From Brumimicrobium ulvae (GTDB lineage: Bacteria; Bacteroidota; Bacteroidia; Flavobacteriales_D; Crocinitomicaceae), in contig NZ_CANNGT010000002.1 of NCBI RefSeq assembly GCF_947504225.1, positions 124,001-188,000 of the forward strand: DNA of 64,000 bases, read 5' to 3'. Positions 1 through 8,388 of the stretch are shown here, in pieces (position 1 is the stretch's first letter; every line of letters begins with the position of its first letter). Both the position numbers and the translations under genes were made by a program. Below the pieces are notes generated by a model. The model was not told the DNA's origin. It was given only the letters and a program-made list of their open reading frames with translations, and searched no databases.

Positions 1-1655
1 TTAACAAGAAGTCCATAGGTGCTTTTCCAAAACCTATATCCTCCTGTCAGGTTCTTCACTTCAAAGCCATTTTGAACTAAAATTCGTGTTGCGAGATACC
101 CTCTCAATCCAACTTCACAAAATAAATAAATCGTTTTGTCTTTGGGTAAACTCTCCAATCGATTGCGCAATTCATCTAATTCGATGTTTATAGCATTGGG
201 TATTGTTCCTGCTTCAAACTCCGTAGGAGTACGCACATCCAATAAGAACTTATCAGCGCCTAGATGCTCTATTTCTTCCGGATTAAAGATTTCCATCACT
301 TTATCCATTATGTTGTTGGCTACAAATCCAGCCATGTTTACAGGGTCTTTAGCAGAAGAAAATGGTGGCGCATACGCCTGTTCAAACTCCATTAAATCTT
401 CCACAGTTTGTTTGTTTTGTACAAAGGTTGAAAAGACATCAATGCGTTTATCGACACCTTGTTCCCCGATAATTTGAGCACCTAATAAAACACCTGTTTC
501 TGGATTGAAGGCGATTTTTATCACCATTTGTGTTGCCCCAGGATAATATCCCGCATTGGAAGCGCTGTGTGTAATGGAGGTAATGTGTTTAATGCTGTGA
601 TTCGTGAGCATGCGGCTGTTGACTCCCGTTGCTGCAATGGTTTTTCCAAAAACTTTGACAATGGTTGTAGAAACTGAACCCTTGAAGCGCTTTGTATTGC
701 CGTTTACGATATTATTGGCGCAAATTCTTCCTTGTTTATTGGCTGGACCAGCCAGATAGATGGGATAAGAAGCTTCGCAAACTGGATGCTGAAACTGAAT
801 CACGTCTCCAACGGCATAAATATTAGGATCAGAAGTTTGCATAAATTCGTTCACTAACACGCCTCCTTTATCACCGATATCCAAACCTGCTGATTTTGCT
901 AAGAAGTTATTGGGTTTAACGCCAATAGACAAAATGACCAGATCTGTTTGAAACTCCTCCCCGTTTTCTAATTTAATCGTTTTAGAACCATCTGGGTTAT
1001 CACTTATTTCTGACAAACCATTGTTAACGTCTACTGTTACTCCATGAGCTTCCATTTCAGTTTTTGCAATTTTAGCCATGTCTTCATCAAGAAAAGCCAA
1101 AACTTGTGGTGCACGTTCAATTAATCTGGTTTCAATTCCTAAATGTGTAAGGTTTTCCATCATTTCAATACCTATAAAACCACCCCCAACAACTGTAGCA
1201 TGTTTTACCTTCTGGTTTTGGATAACAGCTTTTACTAAATCGGTATCGTGAACATTTCTTAGCGTAAAAACGTTTGTAGAATGAATGCCTGGGATTGGTG
1301 GTTTAATGGGAACTGCTCCTGTTGAAAGCACTAGTTTGTCATACGTTTCTTCGTATGTTTTTTGAGTATCCAAATCCAATAAAGTCACCTTCTTCTTAAT
1401 AGGATGAATCCCAACAGCTTCTGTTCTAACCTTCACATCAATATTGAATCTTTTCTTGAATGATGCAGCATCTTGAATAAAAAGCTTATTTCTATCTTTG
1501 ATGACATCACCAATATAATAGGGCAAACCACAATTGGCATAGGAAACATAATCTCCTTTTTCAATCATAATGATTTCTGCTGTTTCATCTAATCTTCTAA
1601 TTCTAGCAGCAGTACTTGCTCCACCTGCCACGGCACCAATAATTATGTATTTCAT
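1..1655 (-). CDS. CoA-disulfide reductase / NADH-dependent persulfide reductase-like flavoenzyme with C-terminal rhodanese domain (partial, runs off left edge)
   Basis: FAD- and NAD-dependent pyridine nucleotide-disulfide oxidoreductase. I translated 551 residues from the ATG at 1655 to the window edge without a stop; the family (CoADR-rhodanese fusions) is usually about 550-570 residues, so only the last few are missing. Visible: FAD-binding GAVAGGAS at residues 7-14, the single redox Cys42 in YANCGLPYY, an NAD-binding GGGFIGIE near residue 160, a second FAD motif YAVGDV, a dimerisation domain, and a rhodanese domain (about 455-551) with the loop CEVGLR, Cys513. The family reduces CoA-disulfide, persulfide or polysulfide with NADH. 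An Fnr-type operator lies 84 bp upstream. The exact substrate is not decidable from sequence. Confidence 0.88.
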   Translation of the reverse strand, partial: MKYIIIGAVAGGASTAARIRRLDETAEIIMIEKGDYVSYANCGLPYYIGDVIKDRNKLFIQDAASFKKRFNIDVKVRTEAVGIHPIKKKVTLLDLDTQKTYEETYDKLVLSTGAVPIKPPIPGIHSTNVFTLRNVHDTDLVKAVIQNQKVKHATVVGGGFIGIEMMENLTHLGIETRLIERAPQVLAFLDEDMAKIAKTEMEAHGVTVDVNNGLSEISDNPDGSKTIKLENGEEFQTDLVILSIGVKPNNFLAKSAGLDIGDKGGVLVNEFMQTSDPNIYAVGDVIQFQHPVCEASYPIYLAGPANKQGRICANNIVNGNTKRFKGSVSTTIVKVFGKTIAATGVNSRMLTNHSIKHITSITHSASNAGYYPGATQMVIKIAFNPETGVLLGAQIIGEQGVDKRIDVFSTFVQNKQTVEDLMEFEQAYAPPFSSAKDPVNMAGFVANNIMDKVMEIFNPEEIEHLGADKFLLDVRTPTEFEAGTIPNAINIELDELRNRLESLPKDKTIYLFCEVGLRGYLATRILVQNGFEVKNLTGGYRFWKSTYGLLV

Positions 1656-1707
1656 TGTCTTTACACTTTTAAAATGATTGGATTTACATTAAAACCCAGT
1701 ACGATAA

Positions 1708-1750
1708 CAAAGAAAAAGATAAATAAGTCTTTAATACATGATGTAAATCA
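1708..1750 (-). promoter_or_regulatory. Crp/Fnr-type class II promoter of the flavoenzyme-rhodanese gene
   Basis: The palindrome TGAT-GTAA-ATCA lies at 1739-1750. Exactly 23 bp downstream in the direction of transcription is a -7-like box at 1708-1715 (minus strand TTTCTTTG, one mismatch to the Bacteroidota TAnnTTTG). The expected start of transcription is near 1702, which puts the operator centre near -42, the classic class II activator position. There is no TTG-type -33 box in the spacer. The same spacing recurs at 9422-9464, 9602-9644 and 11493-11535. Confidence 0.65.
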
Positions 1751-1829
1751 CTTTTTGAGGTGAAGGAACTCAAGAATAAACTGAGTGTTACAAATGTTAC
1801 TTTTTGATTATAGACGAACCAAAGGTATT

Positions 1830-2225
1830 TCATTCAAGGATATAATTGATGGGGATTCTTGCCCTTGCACGAACATATTTTCTTTTATAAATAGCGGGGG
1901 TCCAATTTTTCATATTTGAAACAACCCTAACTGATTCAGCATCAATTTCATTTGAAACACCACGCAAAACCCTCACATTAGAAATGCTTCCATCCTTTTC
2001 TATTACGAATTCAACGAAAACTCGACCTTGATCACCTAGTTCCATAGCTATTTCAGGATACTTAATGTTGTTGGCGAGGTATTTACTCATTGCTTTTGCA
2101 CCACCCGGATATTGAGCTTCAACATCTGGATATTCAACAATTGCATCGCTATTACTTACTTTAATAGTACCACAGGAAGTGAATAGAAAAGTAATGGACA
2201 GGAGAAATAATGTAAGGTGTTTCAT
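1830..2225 (-). CDS. Small lipoprotein with a lone TonB C-terminal domain
   Basis: A 131-residue protein with a lipoprotein signal (hydrophobic stretch, then FTSC with Cys18) followed directly by one TonB_C domain (about residues 38-131; VFVEFVIEKDGSI, VLRGVSNEID and NWTPAI are typical). It lacks the membrane anchor and proline-rich periplasm-spanning stretch of a working energy transducer, so it is probably not a classical TonB. It is a diverged relative of the four TonB_C proteins at 62002-63975. Its role is unknown; a periplasmic or outer-membrane partner-binding protein is an inference. Confidence 0.8.
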   Translation of the reverse strand: MKHLTLFLLSITFLFTSCGTIKVSNSDAIVEYPDVEAQYPGGAKAMSKYLANNIKYPEIAMELGDQGRVFVEFVIEKDGSISNVRVLRGVSNEIDAESVRVVSNMKNWTPAIYKRKYVRARARIPINYILE

Positions 2226-2353
2226 AACAGTAGAATATTAATTAACGAAAATACAAAATTTTACATCCATAGGTAGATAAAATGGAAACGCATTGAATTA
2301 TTCTCAGTAAAATCCAGATATACATCATATCAAACAATAGGAGACGAAAACCC

Positions 2354-3946
2354 TTACATACCATTCAACTCACGCTGCCCCTCTTCGCTTACCATTTCCA
2401 TGCTCCAACCAGGATCCCAAACCAACTCGACGCTAACTTGTAATCCAGAGTAGGTCCTCATTAAGGTTTCTTTTACATCTTGAATAATGGCATCACCCAT
2501 CGGACACCCTTTTGAAGTTAATGTCATTTTCACATTTGCCATTAATGGGTTTTTGGTGAGTTTTACACCATACACCAACCCTAAATCCACGATGTTGACG
2601 TATAATTCAGGATCAATAACATTTTTCAGGCTTTTATAAACATCCATTTCAGTAATATTTACTGTGCTCAAATTTGTCATAGGAACTTTTCTTTTATGTA
2701 AAACAACAAGCATTACGTTAATTAAAAACAAGATTGCTCCAATAATTAAAAGTGAAATACCTAAAAAGAAAAGCACCTTAAGTTGGAACAATATGCCACT
2801 AAAAAACAACATGAAACCACTAACATGAGTGTAAAATTGAAATTTTAAAATTGTGTAATTGTATAAGTCTTTAGGAAGCAAGGTTTTTTCTTTTCCAACA
2901 AACGGTTTGTAGGTTTTTAACCAAACAATAAAGGGCAGTGTTTTATAGAATTGACCAAGAATCAAAGTGGCGATAAAGCCAAAAATTAAAACAATCACAT
3001 AAAAAGCAGAAAGGTTAAAATCAGTTTTAAATCCCGAGATAAAAAACACACCACTTATAATTACAATTATTAATACTGGAAAAGCCAACATGGTTTTCTT
3101 CAATCCATAATCTAGTTTTTTTCTAGGCCTGGTTTTATACACCACATAAATGAAATTCAAAAAATAGACAATTCCTAAACCGCCAAAACCATAAGCGAGG
3201 TACATCAGCATATCCACTCCCATCAACTTACTTACTCCACCCAAAATGAGCGCGGTAATAAGAGTCACGTAGGAGAAATACAAAGGTCTACAATCGGGTT
3301 TGTGGACCAATAGAAACATCGGAATTAAAACACTTGAAACCCCAATAATTAAAAACAAAAACCAACCAATTATTCCGAAGTGGGCGTGTATTTTAAGTAG
3401 TTCTATATGAACGAAAGGAAGAAATGGTCTTATAAAATTAATGGCTAAAAGTAATCCTGCAATTGTTGTTAGACTCAACCAGACTGCACTTGTTTTGATA
3501 AATAACCTAGCAACTTTGTTTTCCTTTGACTTCCCAATTGTTTTCCAAACATTAATGATGAATAAAAATACAGCTAAATTTAATAGACTACCAAAAAAAG
3601 TAAGTCCAATTCCATTGCCACCGAAATAAAAAGACGAACAGAGTCCAACGGTTCCAAATAACAGTAAGTAAAATATTGCTTTAGTAATACTTTCAGAATA
3701 GATTTTTTGTAAAAATATTACAGGAAGAAGCTGAAAAAGAGCACCAAAAATCACAGAAGTCACAAAACCCAAGACCAAAATGTGGGTAATGGTCAGCATT
3801 ATTTCATTAAAATAAACTGTACTAAGAATAGAATTGGGGTGAAACGCTATAAATACAAGCGCAACCAACCAGCTTATGGCAGATAGCACAAAATAAGGGA
3901 TTACAGATTCTGCCGAAGGTGCGTTATTTGTTCCTTGATTGAACAT
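2354..3946 (-). CDS. Polytopic heme-copper/NnrS-like membrane protein fused to a MIP18 (DUF59) Fe-S assembly domain
   Basis: A 530-residue fusion. Residues 1-425 form about twelve hydrophobic segments with conserved-looking histidines (His55 in LTITHILVLG; His187 and His189 in KIHAHFGIIG), resembling NnrS and cbb3-oxidase-subunit-I-like proteins linked to NO tolerance. From about residue 434 a soluble MIP18/DUF59 domain follows (VIDPELYVNIVDLGLVYG and SKGCPMGDAI with the reactive Cys481), a family that acts in Fe-S cluster delivery (SufT/PaaD relatives). It is the last gene of the ric operon; its start overlaps the end of the upstream gene by 23 bp. The cytosolic placement of the MIP18 part and a joint role in NO detoxification and cluster repair are inferences. 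Confidence 0.8.
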   Translation of the reverse strand: MFNQGTNNAPSAESVIPYFVLSAISWLVALVFIAFHPNSILSTVYFNEIMLTITHILVLGFVTSVIFGALFQLLPVIFLQKIYSESITKAIFYLLLFGTVGLCSSFYFGGNGIGLTFFGSLLNLAVFLFIINVWKTIGKSKENKVARLFIKTSAVWLSLTTIAGLLLAINFIRPFLPFVHIELLKIHAHFGIIGWFLFLIIGVSSVLIPMFLLVHKPDCRPLYFSYVTLITALILGGVSKLMGVDMLMYLAYGFGGLGIVYFLNFIYVVYKTRPRKKLDYGLKKTMLAFPVLIIVIISGVFFISGFKTDFNLSAFYVIVLIFGFIATLILGQFYKTLPFIVWLKTYKPFVGKEKTLLPKDLYNYTILKFQFYTHVSGFMLFFSGILFQLKVLFFLGISLLIIGAILFLINVMLVVLHKRKVPMTNLSTVNITEMDVYKSLKNVIDPELYVNIVDLGLVYGVKLTKNPLMANVKMTLTSKGCPMGDAIIQDVKETLMRTYSGLQVSVELVWDPGWSMEMVSEEGQRELNGM

Positions 3947-4766
3947 TGTTTCGAGTAATAAACAGCATTACATTCCCTTCTGAAATCGGGCAAATAAAAG
4001 TACTTAGCTTTTTAGTTTCTAATTCGGGTAATAGATGCTGTGGAATACGTTTATGAAAAATTTTTAATCCAGTATTGTCGTCTAGTTTTTCAATCGCTTC
4101 AAGAATTTTAACCAACGGACCGGGCATTTCTAAATCACGCACATCTATAGTGACAATTCTTCCTGGAAAAGTTTTTACTAATTCATCATATTCAGGTTGA
4201 CTCACTGTTTGAATAGCAATATCGTTTAAAGGAGTTGCTGAAGTATTCGTTGCTGCAGCTTTAAAATAAGTATGATAAACACCATCTTCAGCTATAGTTA
4301 GGGTCACATACCCCTTTTTCTCTTGAATTCGAATCAAAGGAATCGGTTCAAAATCAATTAAAATCTCCAAAACCTCTTCTTTTCCGAGCTTTTTCAAAGC
4401 TTTTTGTAAACTATTGAATGGGTCTTCTCCTTTTGCTAAAAATGGCCGAACATCTAAGGAAATAATTTTTTTGTTCTCTAAGAACCTATCTTTCTGCTCA
4501 TTTTCCAATGGTTTATTCTTAGGTTTTTCAGTAGTAAGGTCGTCCTCCAACTCAAAACCGATAGCCACCAAGGCATTGAGCATTTCCTCCACATCACATT
4601 TTCCTATTTTAGCCGCTTCAGCTAAGTTAACACGAGGAGCCAATAAGCGCCGCAATACGGGATTTCTCAACTTTGTAAAATGAGGATTTAAGGAGACAAT
4701 TGCTTCAATCGCCTCCTTATTTTCCTTAATCACCTTAGATACTTTGGTATTTCCGTTGATTTTCAT
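3924..4766 (-). CDS. DUF1858-DUF2249-DUF2249 protein of the nitrosative stress operon
   Basis: A 280-residue soluble protein. Residues 1-75 look like a DUF1858 domain (KVSKVIKENKEAIEAIV...), here without the paired cysteines that some members carry. Two DUF2249 (TusA-like fold) domains follow, starting with IISLDVRPFL (about residue 100) and IVTIDVRDLE (about residue 205). DUF2249 and DUF1858 domains commonly neighbour Ric, NnrS and denitrification genes, but their biochemical role is not established. It lies 11 bp downstream of ric and overlaps the NnrS-like gene, so the three are almost certainly co-transcribed. Confidence 0.75.
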   Translation of the reverse strand: MKINGNTKVSKVIKENKEAIEAIVSLNPHFTKLRNPVLRRLLAPRVNLAEAAKIGKCDVEEMLNALVAIGFELEDDLTTEKPKNKPLENEQKDRFLENKKIISLDVRPFLAKGEDPFNSLQKALKKLGKEEVLEILIDFEPIPLIRIQEKKGYVTLTIAEDGVYHTYFKAAATNTSATPLNDIAIQTVSQPEYDELVKTFPGRIVTIDVRDLEMPGPLVKILEAIEKLDDNTGLKIFHKRIPQHLLPELETKKLSTFICPISEGNVMLFITRNNVQSRNK

Positions 4767-4777
4767 TGAATAATTTT

Positions 4778-5722
4778 TTATGCCATCACCTCTTTTTCAA
4801 GTTCAATTGCCTTTTTGAAGAGAATGTTGTTTTCCAAATGAATATGCTGATGCAAATCCTTTTCAAACTCTGCTAATTTTGCATACAAAACGCGATAGGT
4901 GTTACAAGCACTTGCAGGAGGTTGATAGTTATCACTCAACTCATGCACTTTTTCTAAATCATCTCCAGCGGCTAAATGTTCGGCTTCCATAGTGTTGATT
5001 GGATTTACGATTGATCCAAATGCTGGCCTTTGGACTTTTGTGCCTGATTTCTTGGCGGTAACTAATTGTTTGATGTAAGGAAATAAAACATTCTCCTCTT
5101 TTGGCATGTGACTCATTAATTCTTCCGCTACATTTTTAAAGAAATGTGCAATATCGATTGTCTCTGGATGTGCTTCTCCATGAACACGTGCTACTTTCGC
5201 ACTATACTCCAAGAGCATTGGTAGAGAATCGCTGACGTACTTATGGTGATTATTTACAATAAAATCACAAAGAAAATCAAGTTCCCACTCATTAAAGTTT
5301 TCATTTCTTGAGCCTGTATTTTTATTTAACATTTCAAGGTCTCTCTCAACTGCTTTATAGTCGATACCTTTTTTCTCACATGCTTTTTGAACAGTTATTT
5401 TACCTCCACAGCAGAAATCTAGTCCGTATTTTCTGAAGACTTCAGCCTTACGAAAATCTTCGGCTACCATCTCACCCATTGTAGCTACTTTTTCTTCTTT
5501 TGTAACTCTGGTAATTTTTACCTCCCAAATTTCTGGACCACTAAGCAAGTATTCCCAAGTAAAAACCTCTCCTAACTCTGCCAACATTTGATAATATAGA
5601 GGTTTTGGGTCGTGATCATTGTGAATTACAAAATAGTCTCCTTGCTCTACTTCAGCAAATTTTTCAAATATGGTTGGATGCTTTAATCTTGGCTCCAACT
5701 TCGTTACATCTAATGTTTCCAT
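4778..5722 (-). CDS. ric: Iron-sulfur cluster repair di-iron protein Ric (ScdA/YtfE family) with N-terminal DUF2249
   Basis: Ric proteins are di-iron hemerythrin-like proteins that help restore Fe-S clusters after NO or oxidative damage. This 314-residue form has three parts: a DUF2249-like domain (about 15-75), the ScdA_N/DUF542 domain with FRKYGLDFCCGGK (Cys104-Cys105), and a hemerythrin-like bundle from about residue 150 with NHHKY, HGEAH, HMPKEENVLFP, EAEHLAAGDDLE and HQHIHLENNILF supplying the His/Glu ligands. Typical Ric is about 220-240 residues; the extra length is the N-terminal DUF2249 module. First gene of a three-gene operon, preceded by a TGAC-N4-GTCA palindrome 78 bp upstream. 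Confidence 0.92.
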   Translation of the reverse strand: METLDVTKLEPRLKHPTIFEKFAEVEQGDYFVIHNDHDPKPLYYQMLAELGEVFTWEYLLSGPEIWEVKITRVTKEEKVATMGEMVAEDFRKAEVFRKYGLDFCCGGKITVQKACEKKGIDYKAVERDLEMLNKNTGSRNENFNEWELDFLCDFIVNNHHKYVSDSLPMLLEYSAKVARVHGEAHPETIDIAHFFKNVAEELMSHMPKEENVLFPYIKQLVTAKKSGTKVQRPAFGSIVNPINTMEAEHLAAGDDLEKVHELSDNYQPPASACNTYRVLYAKLAEFEKDLHQHIHLENNILFKKAIELEKEVMA

Positions 5723-5746
5723 AATTCTAACTTTACTTATTTAGAA

Positions 5747-5811
5747 CAAATCTACGGAAGGATTTTGAATAAAAGACCTTTTTATCTTTTTATATTAAAT
5801 GACTTTTGTCA
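5747..5811 (-). promoter_or_regulatory. Promoter of the ric operon with a Crp/Fnr-type palindrome
   Basis: A perfect -7 box (minus strand TAGATTTG, 5747-5754) lies 25 bp before the ric start. The palindrome TGAC-TTTT-GTCA is at 5800-5811, 45 bp upstream of the -7 box, i.e. 22 bp (two helical turns) more than the 23 bp seen at the four other sites; the operator centre is near -63, a class I position. No TTG -33 box is evident. The G/C variant of the half site may mean a related regulator rather than the same one. Confidence 0.5.
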
Positions 5812-5926
5812 GTTTTAAGCTTAAGGGAAGCAACAACAGTCATAGGGCTTGGAGACTAATTCGTGTATTATCAGAGCACATCCTTTTTATTTTGTTATTT
5901 TTACTGAGCAAACCCTACTTAATTAT

Positions 5927-6430
5927 ATGCAGGAAATAAAACTAAGAACAGCAACATTAGAAGACATTGAAGCTTTAGAAATATTTGAACAAGGCATTAT
6001 TCAATACGAACGTCCATTTGCACCTCAACTAAAACCTGACCCTATTCATTATTATGCCATAGAAGATTTAATTCAAAATAAAGACGCTTGCTTTGCTATT
6101 GCCGAATTAAACGATCGTCCGATTGGCTGTGGTTTTGGTATTATTCAAAAATCTAAACCAACCAAGAAAGAACGGCACCATGCATACTTAGGATTTATGT
6201 ATGTTATTCCAAAGCAAAGGGGCAAAGGTGTAAATGCGATGGTAATTCAATATTTAATTGATTGGGCCAATTCGAAAGGGCTTACTGAAATTGTGTTGGA
6301 GGTTTATTCTGAAAACAAAAGTGCCGTTAAAGCATATAAAAAGATTGGTTTTCAGCCTGGACTTGTAAAAATGAGACTAAATACAGAAGAATTAGTAGAA
6401 GGAAAGCTAAAAGTGAGAGCGCTTGAATAA
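5927..6430 (+). CDS. GNAT family N-acetyltransferase
   Basis: A 167-residue Gcn5-related acetyltransferase. The fold is shown by IKLRTATLEDIEAL at the start, the central GFMYVIPKQRGKGVNAMVIQ-like segment (acetyl-CoA loop PKQRGKGVN) and the C-terminal EVYSENKSAVKAYKKIGFQ. I chose the ATG at 5927 because the family fold begins immediately after it; an in-frame ATG at 5849 would add 26 unrelated residues. The substrate is unknown. It is divergent from ric and not obviously part of an operon. Confidence 0.85.
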   Translation: MQEIKLRTATLEDIEALEIFEQGIIQYERPFAPQLKPDPIHYYAIEDLIQNKDACFAIAELNDRPIGCGFGIIQKSKPTKKERHHAYLGFMYVIPKQRGKGVNAMVIQYLIDWANSKGLTEIVLEVYSENKSAVKAYKKIGFQPGLVKMRLNTEELVEGKLKVRALE

Positions 6431-6506
6431 AACCACGGAATGAATTGAACAATGTTAACATTTCGCATTCTCCAAACACATTTTCCTTAACTATAAATAT
6501 GACCCA

Positions 6507-6857
6507 ATGGCAGATATATCACTTTTCATAATGGCAACAATTTATTGTCTAGCAGGAATAATGCATTTCATTAAGCCTAAACCTTACATGAAAATTATGC
6601 CGCCAGTTATTCCTTTTCCAAAAATGATGGTATACATTTCAGGGTTTTTCGAATTGCTGTTTGGAATCGCCCTACTTTTTGAAGTAACAAGGTCTTATGC
6701 AGCACTTGGTATTGTATTGTTATTAATTGCTGTATTTCCTGCGAATATATATATGGCCAAGCGAATGCATGAAAAACAAAGTAAAAATCGATGGATAGCC
6801 TTTGTTAGACTACCTTTGCAATTGGTACTTATTTATTGGGCGTATTTGTATGTTTAA
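6507..6857 (+). CDS. DoxX-like small membrane protein
   Basis: A 116-residue protein with four predicted membrane segments (about 4-20, 38-60, 64-82 and 97-115) and the DoxX-type signatures CLAGIMHFIKP and FFELLFGIALL. DoxX-family members are often linked with thiol or redox balance, but no function can be assigned here. The stop lies 13 bp from the end of the convergent nadB. Confidence 0.75.
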   Translation: MADISLFIMATIYCLAGIMHFIKPKPYMKIMPPVIPFPKMMVYISGFFELLFGIALLFEVTRSYAALGIVLLLIAVFPANIYMAKRMHEKQSKNRWIAFVRLPLQLVLIYWAYLYV

Positions 6858-6870
6858 CCTAATGTCCCCC

Positions 6871-8388
6871 CTAAAATATATGCGTTCTAGAATTCAATTT
6901 TTCTTGAGGAAACTCCATGTTAACCTTCTCAAGTATTAATTCTATCAAGGTTAACCTCCTCTTAAAATGAATAACCGAAAGCTCCATTAAGGGGACTTTC
7001 TCCTGTTGAATTTTGTATTGATTTATTGCATTCAATAAGTTCTCCTTATCGCCCTCATTTTTTGTAATAAAATAAGAAGTAAGCAATACTTTCAGATGAT
7101 TTTCTTCCTTTGTAAACAACTTCTTATCATTGCCGATGAAATGATGTAAAGACTTATTCGGAAACAATGGCTTGAAGTCAATACTTTTTAGATTATTCAA
7201 GATGCTATTGGCTACATTTTCTGTAAAAACAATCGCTTCCAGCAAAGAATTTGATGCTAATCGGTTGTTTCCATGTAGGCCCGTATTTGCGCATTCCCCA
7301 ATTGCATACAGATTTGAAACATCACTTTCACCTTGCAGATTCACTTGAATCCCACCACAACTATAATGCGCTGCAGGAATGATGGGTACAACTTCTTGGG
7401 TTAAATCAAAACCTCCTTTTAAGCAATGATCTAAAATATAAGGAAACTCCCGCTTCAATACTTCTTTAGAAATATGTCGACAATCAAGATAAACCTCTTC
7501 TTCTCTTGATGTTTTCATTTCTTGATAAATTGCAGAGGAAATTACATCACGTGTAGCCAACTCTCCTCTTTCATCATACGCAAAAAGAAAGCGTTCTCCT
7601 ACTTTATTGATGATGTGTGCCCCTGCTCCTCTTACGGCCTCAGAAATCAGGAACAACTTGCTTTTTCCCTGCGCTCTAAAAGCAGTAGGATGAAATTGGA
7701 TGGATTGAAGGTTATTAATTTTCGCTCCAATAGCATGGGCCAAAGCAATTCCATCACCTGTAGCAATAGTTGAATTGGTCGTGTATTGAAAGAGCTGACC
7801 TATTCCACCAGTGGCTAGGACAACCATTTTTGAATAAATGTATATTGTGGAGTTTTTCTTATGGTCATAAATCAAAGCTCCCCCAACTTCACAATCCTTA
7901 TTCATGAGCAATTCTATGACTTCGCTGAATTCTAAAACAGCAATGGAATGATGTTTTTTAATTTGGTTTATCAGTTCATCATGCACGGCTGCACCAGTTT
8001 GATCTTTCACATGAAGAATTCTCGCATGAGAATGTCCACCTTCCAACCCTAGGTGGTAATCATTGTGCACTTTATCGAAGCGTACGCCCCAATTTTCAAG
8101 CTGGTGAATTCCCTGATGTGCGTTTTCAACAACAAAGGAAACAACATTTCTGTCGGCTTGGTTTTGAGAAGCGTTTATGGTGTCTTCTATATGTGCTAAA
8201 TAACTATCGTTTTGTGTTGATATTACAGCGGCGATTCCACCTTGCGCCAATCGCGTATTGGTTTCTTGCAATTGAGATTTAGTCACCACGCCAATTGAAA
8301 GGGTGCTGTCTTTTTCCGCCAAAGCAATGGCTTGGGAAAGTCCGGCAATACCAGCACCAACGATTAATACATCAAACTTAGTTTTCAT
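6871..8388 (-). CDS. nadB: L-aspartate oxidase
   Basis: Flavoenzyme that oxidises L-aspartate to iminoaspartate, the first step of de novo NAD synthesis. 505 residues, slightly short of the usual about 530. Visible: FAD motif GAGIAGLSQAIAL at about 11-23, the succinate dehydrogenase/fumarate reductase-like HSHARILHVKDQTG, GGIQVNLQGES and the flavin site LHGNNRLASNSLLEA. The C-terminal region is short. Its start overlaps the end of nadA by 11 bp, so the two are translated together. Confidence 0.96.
   Translation of the reverse strand: MKTKFDVLIVGAGIAGLSQAIALAEKDSTLSIGVVTKSQLQETNTRLAQGGIAAVISTQNDSYLAHIEDTINASQNQADRNVVSFVVENAHQGIHQLENWGVRFDKVHNDYHLGLEGGHSHARILHVKDQTGAAVHDELINQIKKHHSIAVLEFSEVIELLMNKDCEVGGALIYDHKKNSTIYIYSKMVVLATGGIGQLFQYTTNSTIATGDGIALAHAIGAKINNLQSIQFHPTAFRAQGKSKLFLISEAVRGAGAHIINKVGERFLFAYDERGELATRDVISSAIYQEMKTSREEEVYLDCRHISKEVLKREFPYILDHCLKGGFDLTQEVVPIIPAAHYSCGGIQVNLQGESDVSNLYAIGECANTGLHGNNRLASNSLLEAIVFTENVANSILNNLKSIDFKPLFPNKSLHHFIGNDKKLFTKEENHLKVLLTSYFITKNEGDKENLLNAINQYKIQQEKVPLMELSVIHFKRRLTLIELILEKVNMEFPQEKLNSRTHIF

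Noticed and set aside
136-477. A 113-codon plus-strand frame opposite the flavoenzyme gene
   Set aside because: The minus strand carries clear FAD, NAD and rhodanese motifs, so this is a shadow frame.
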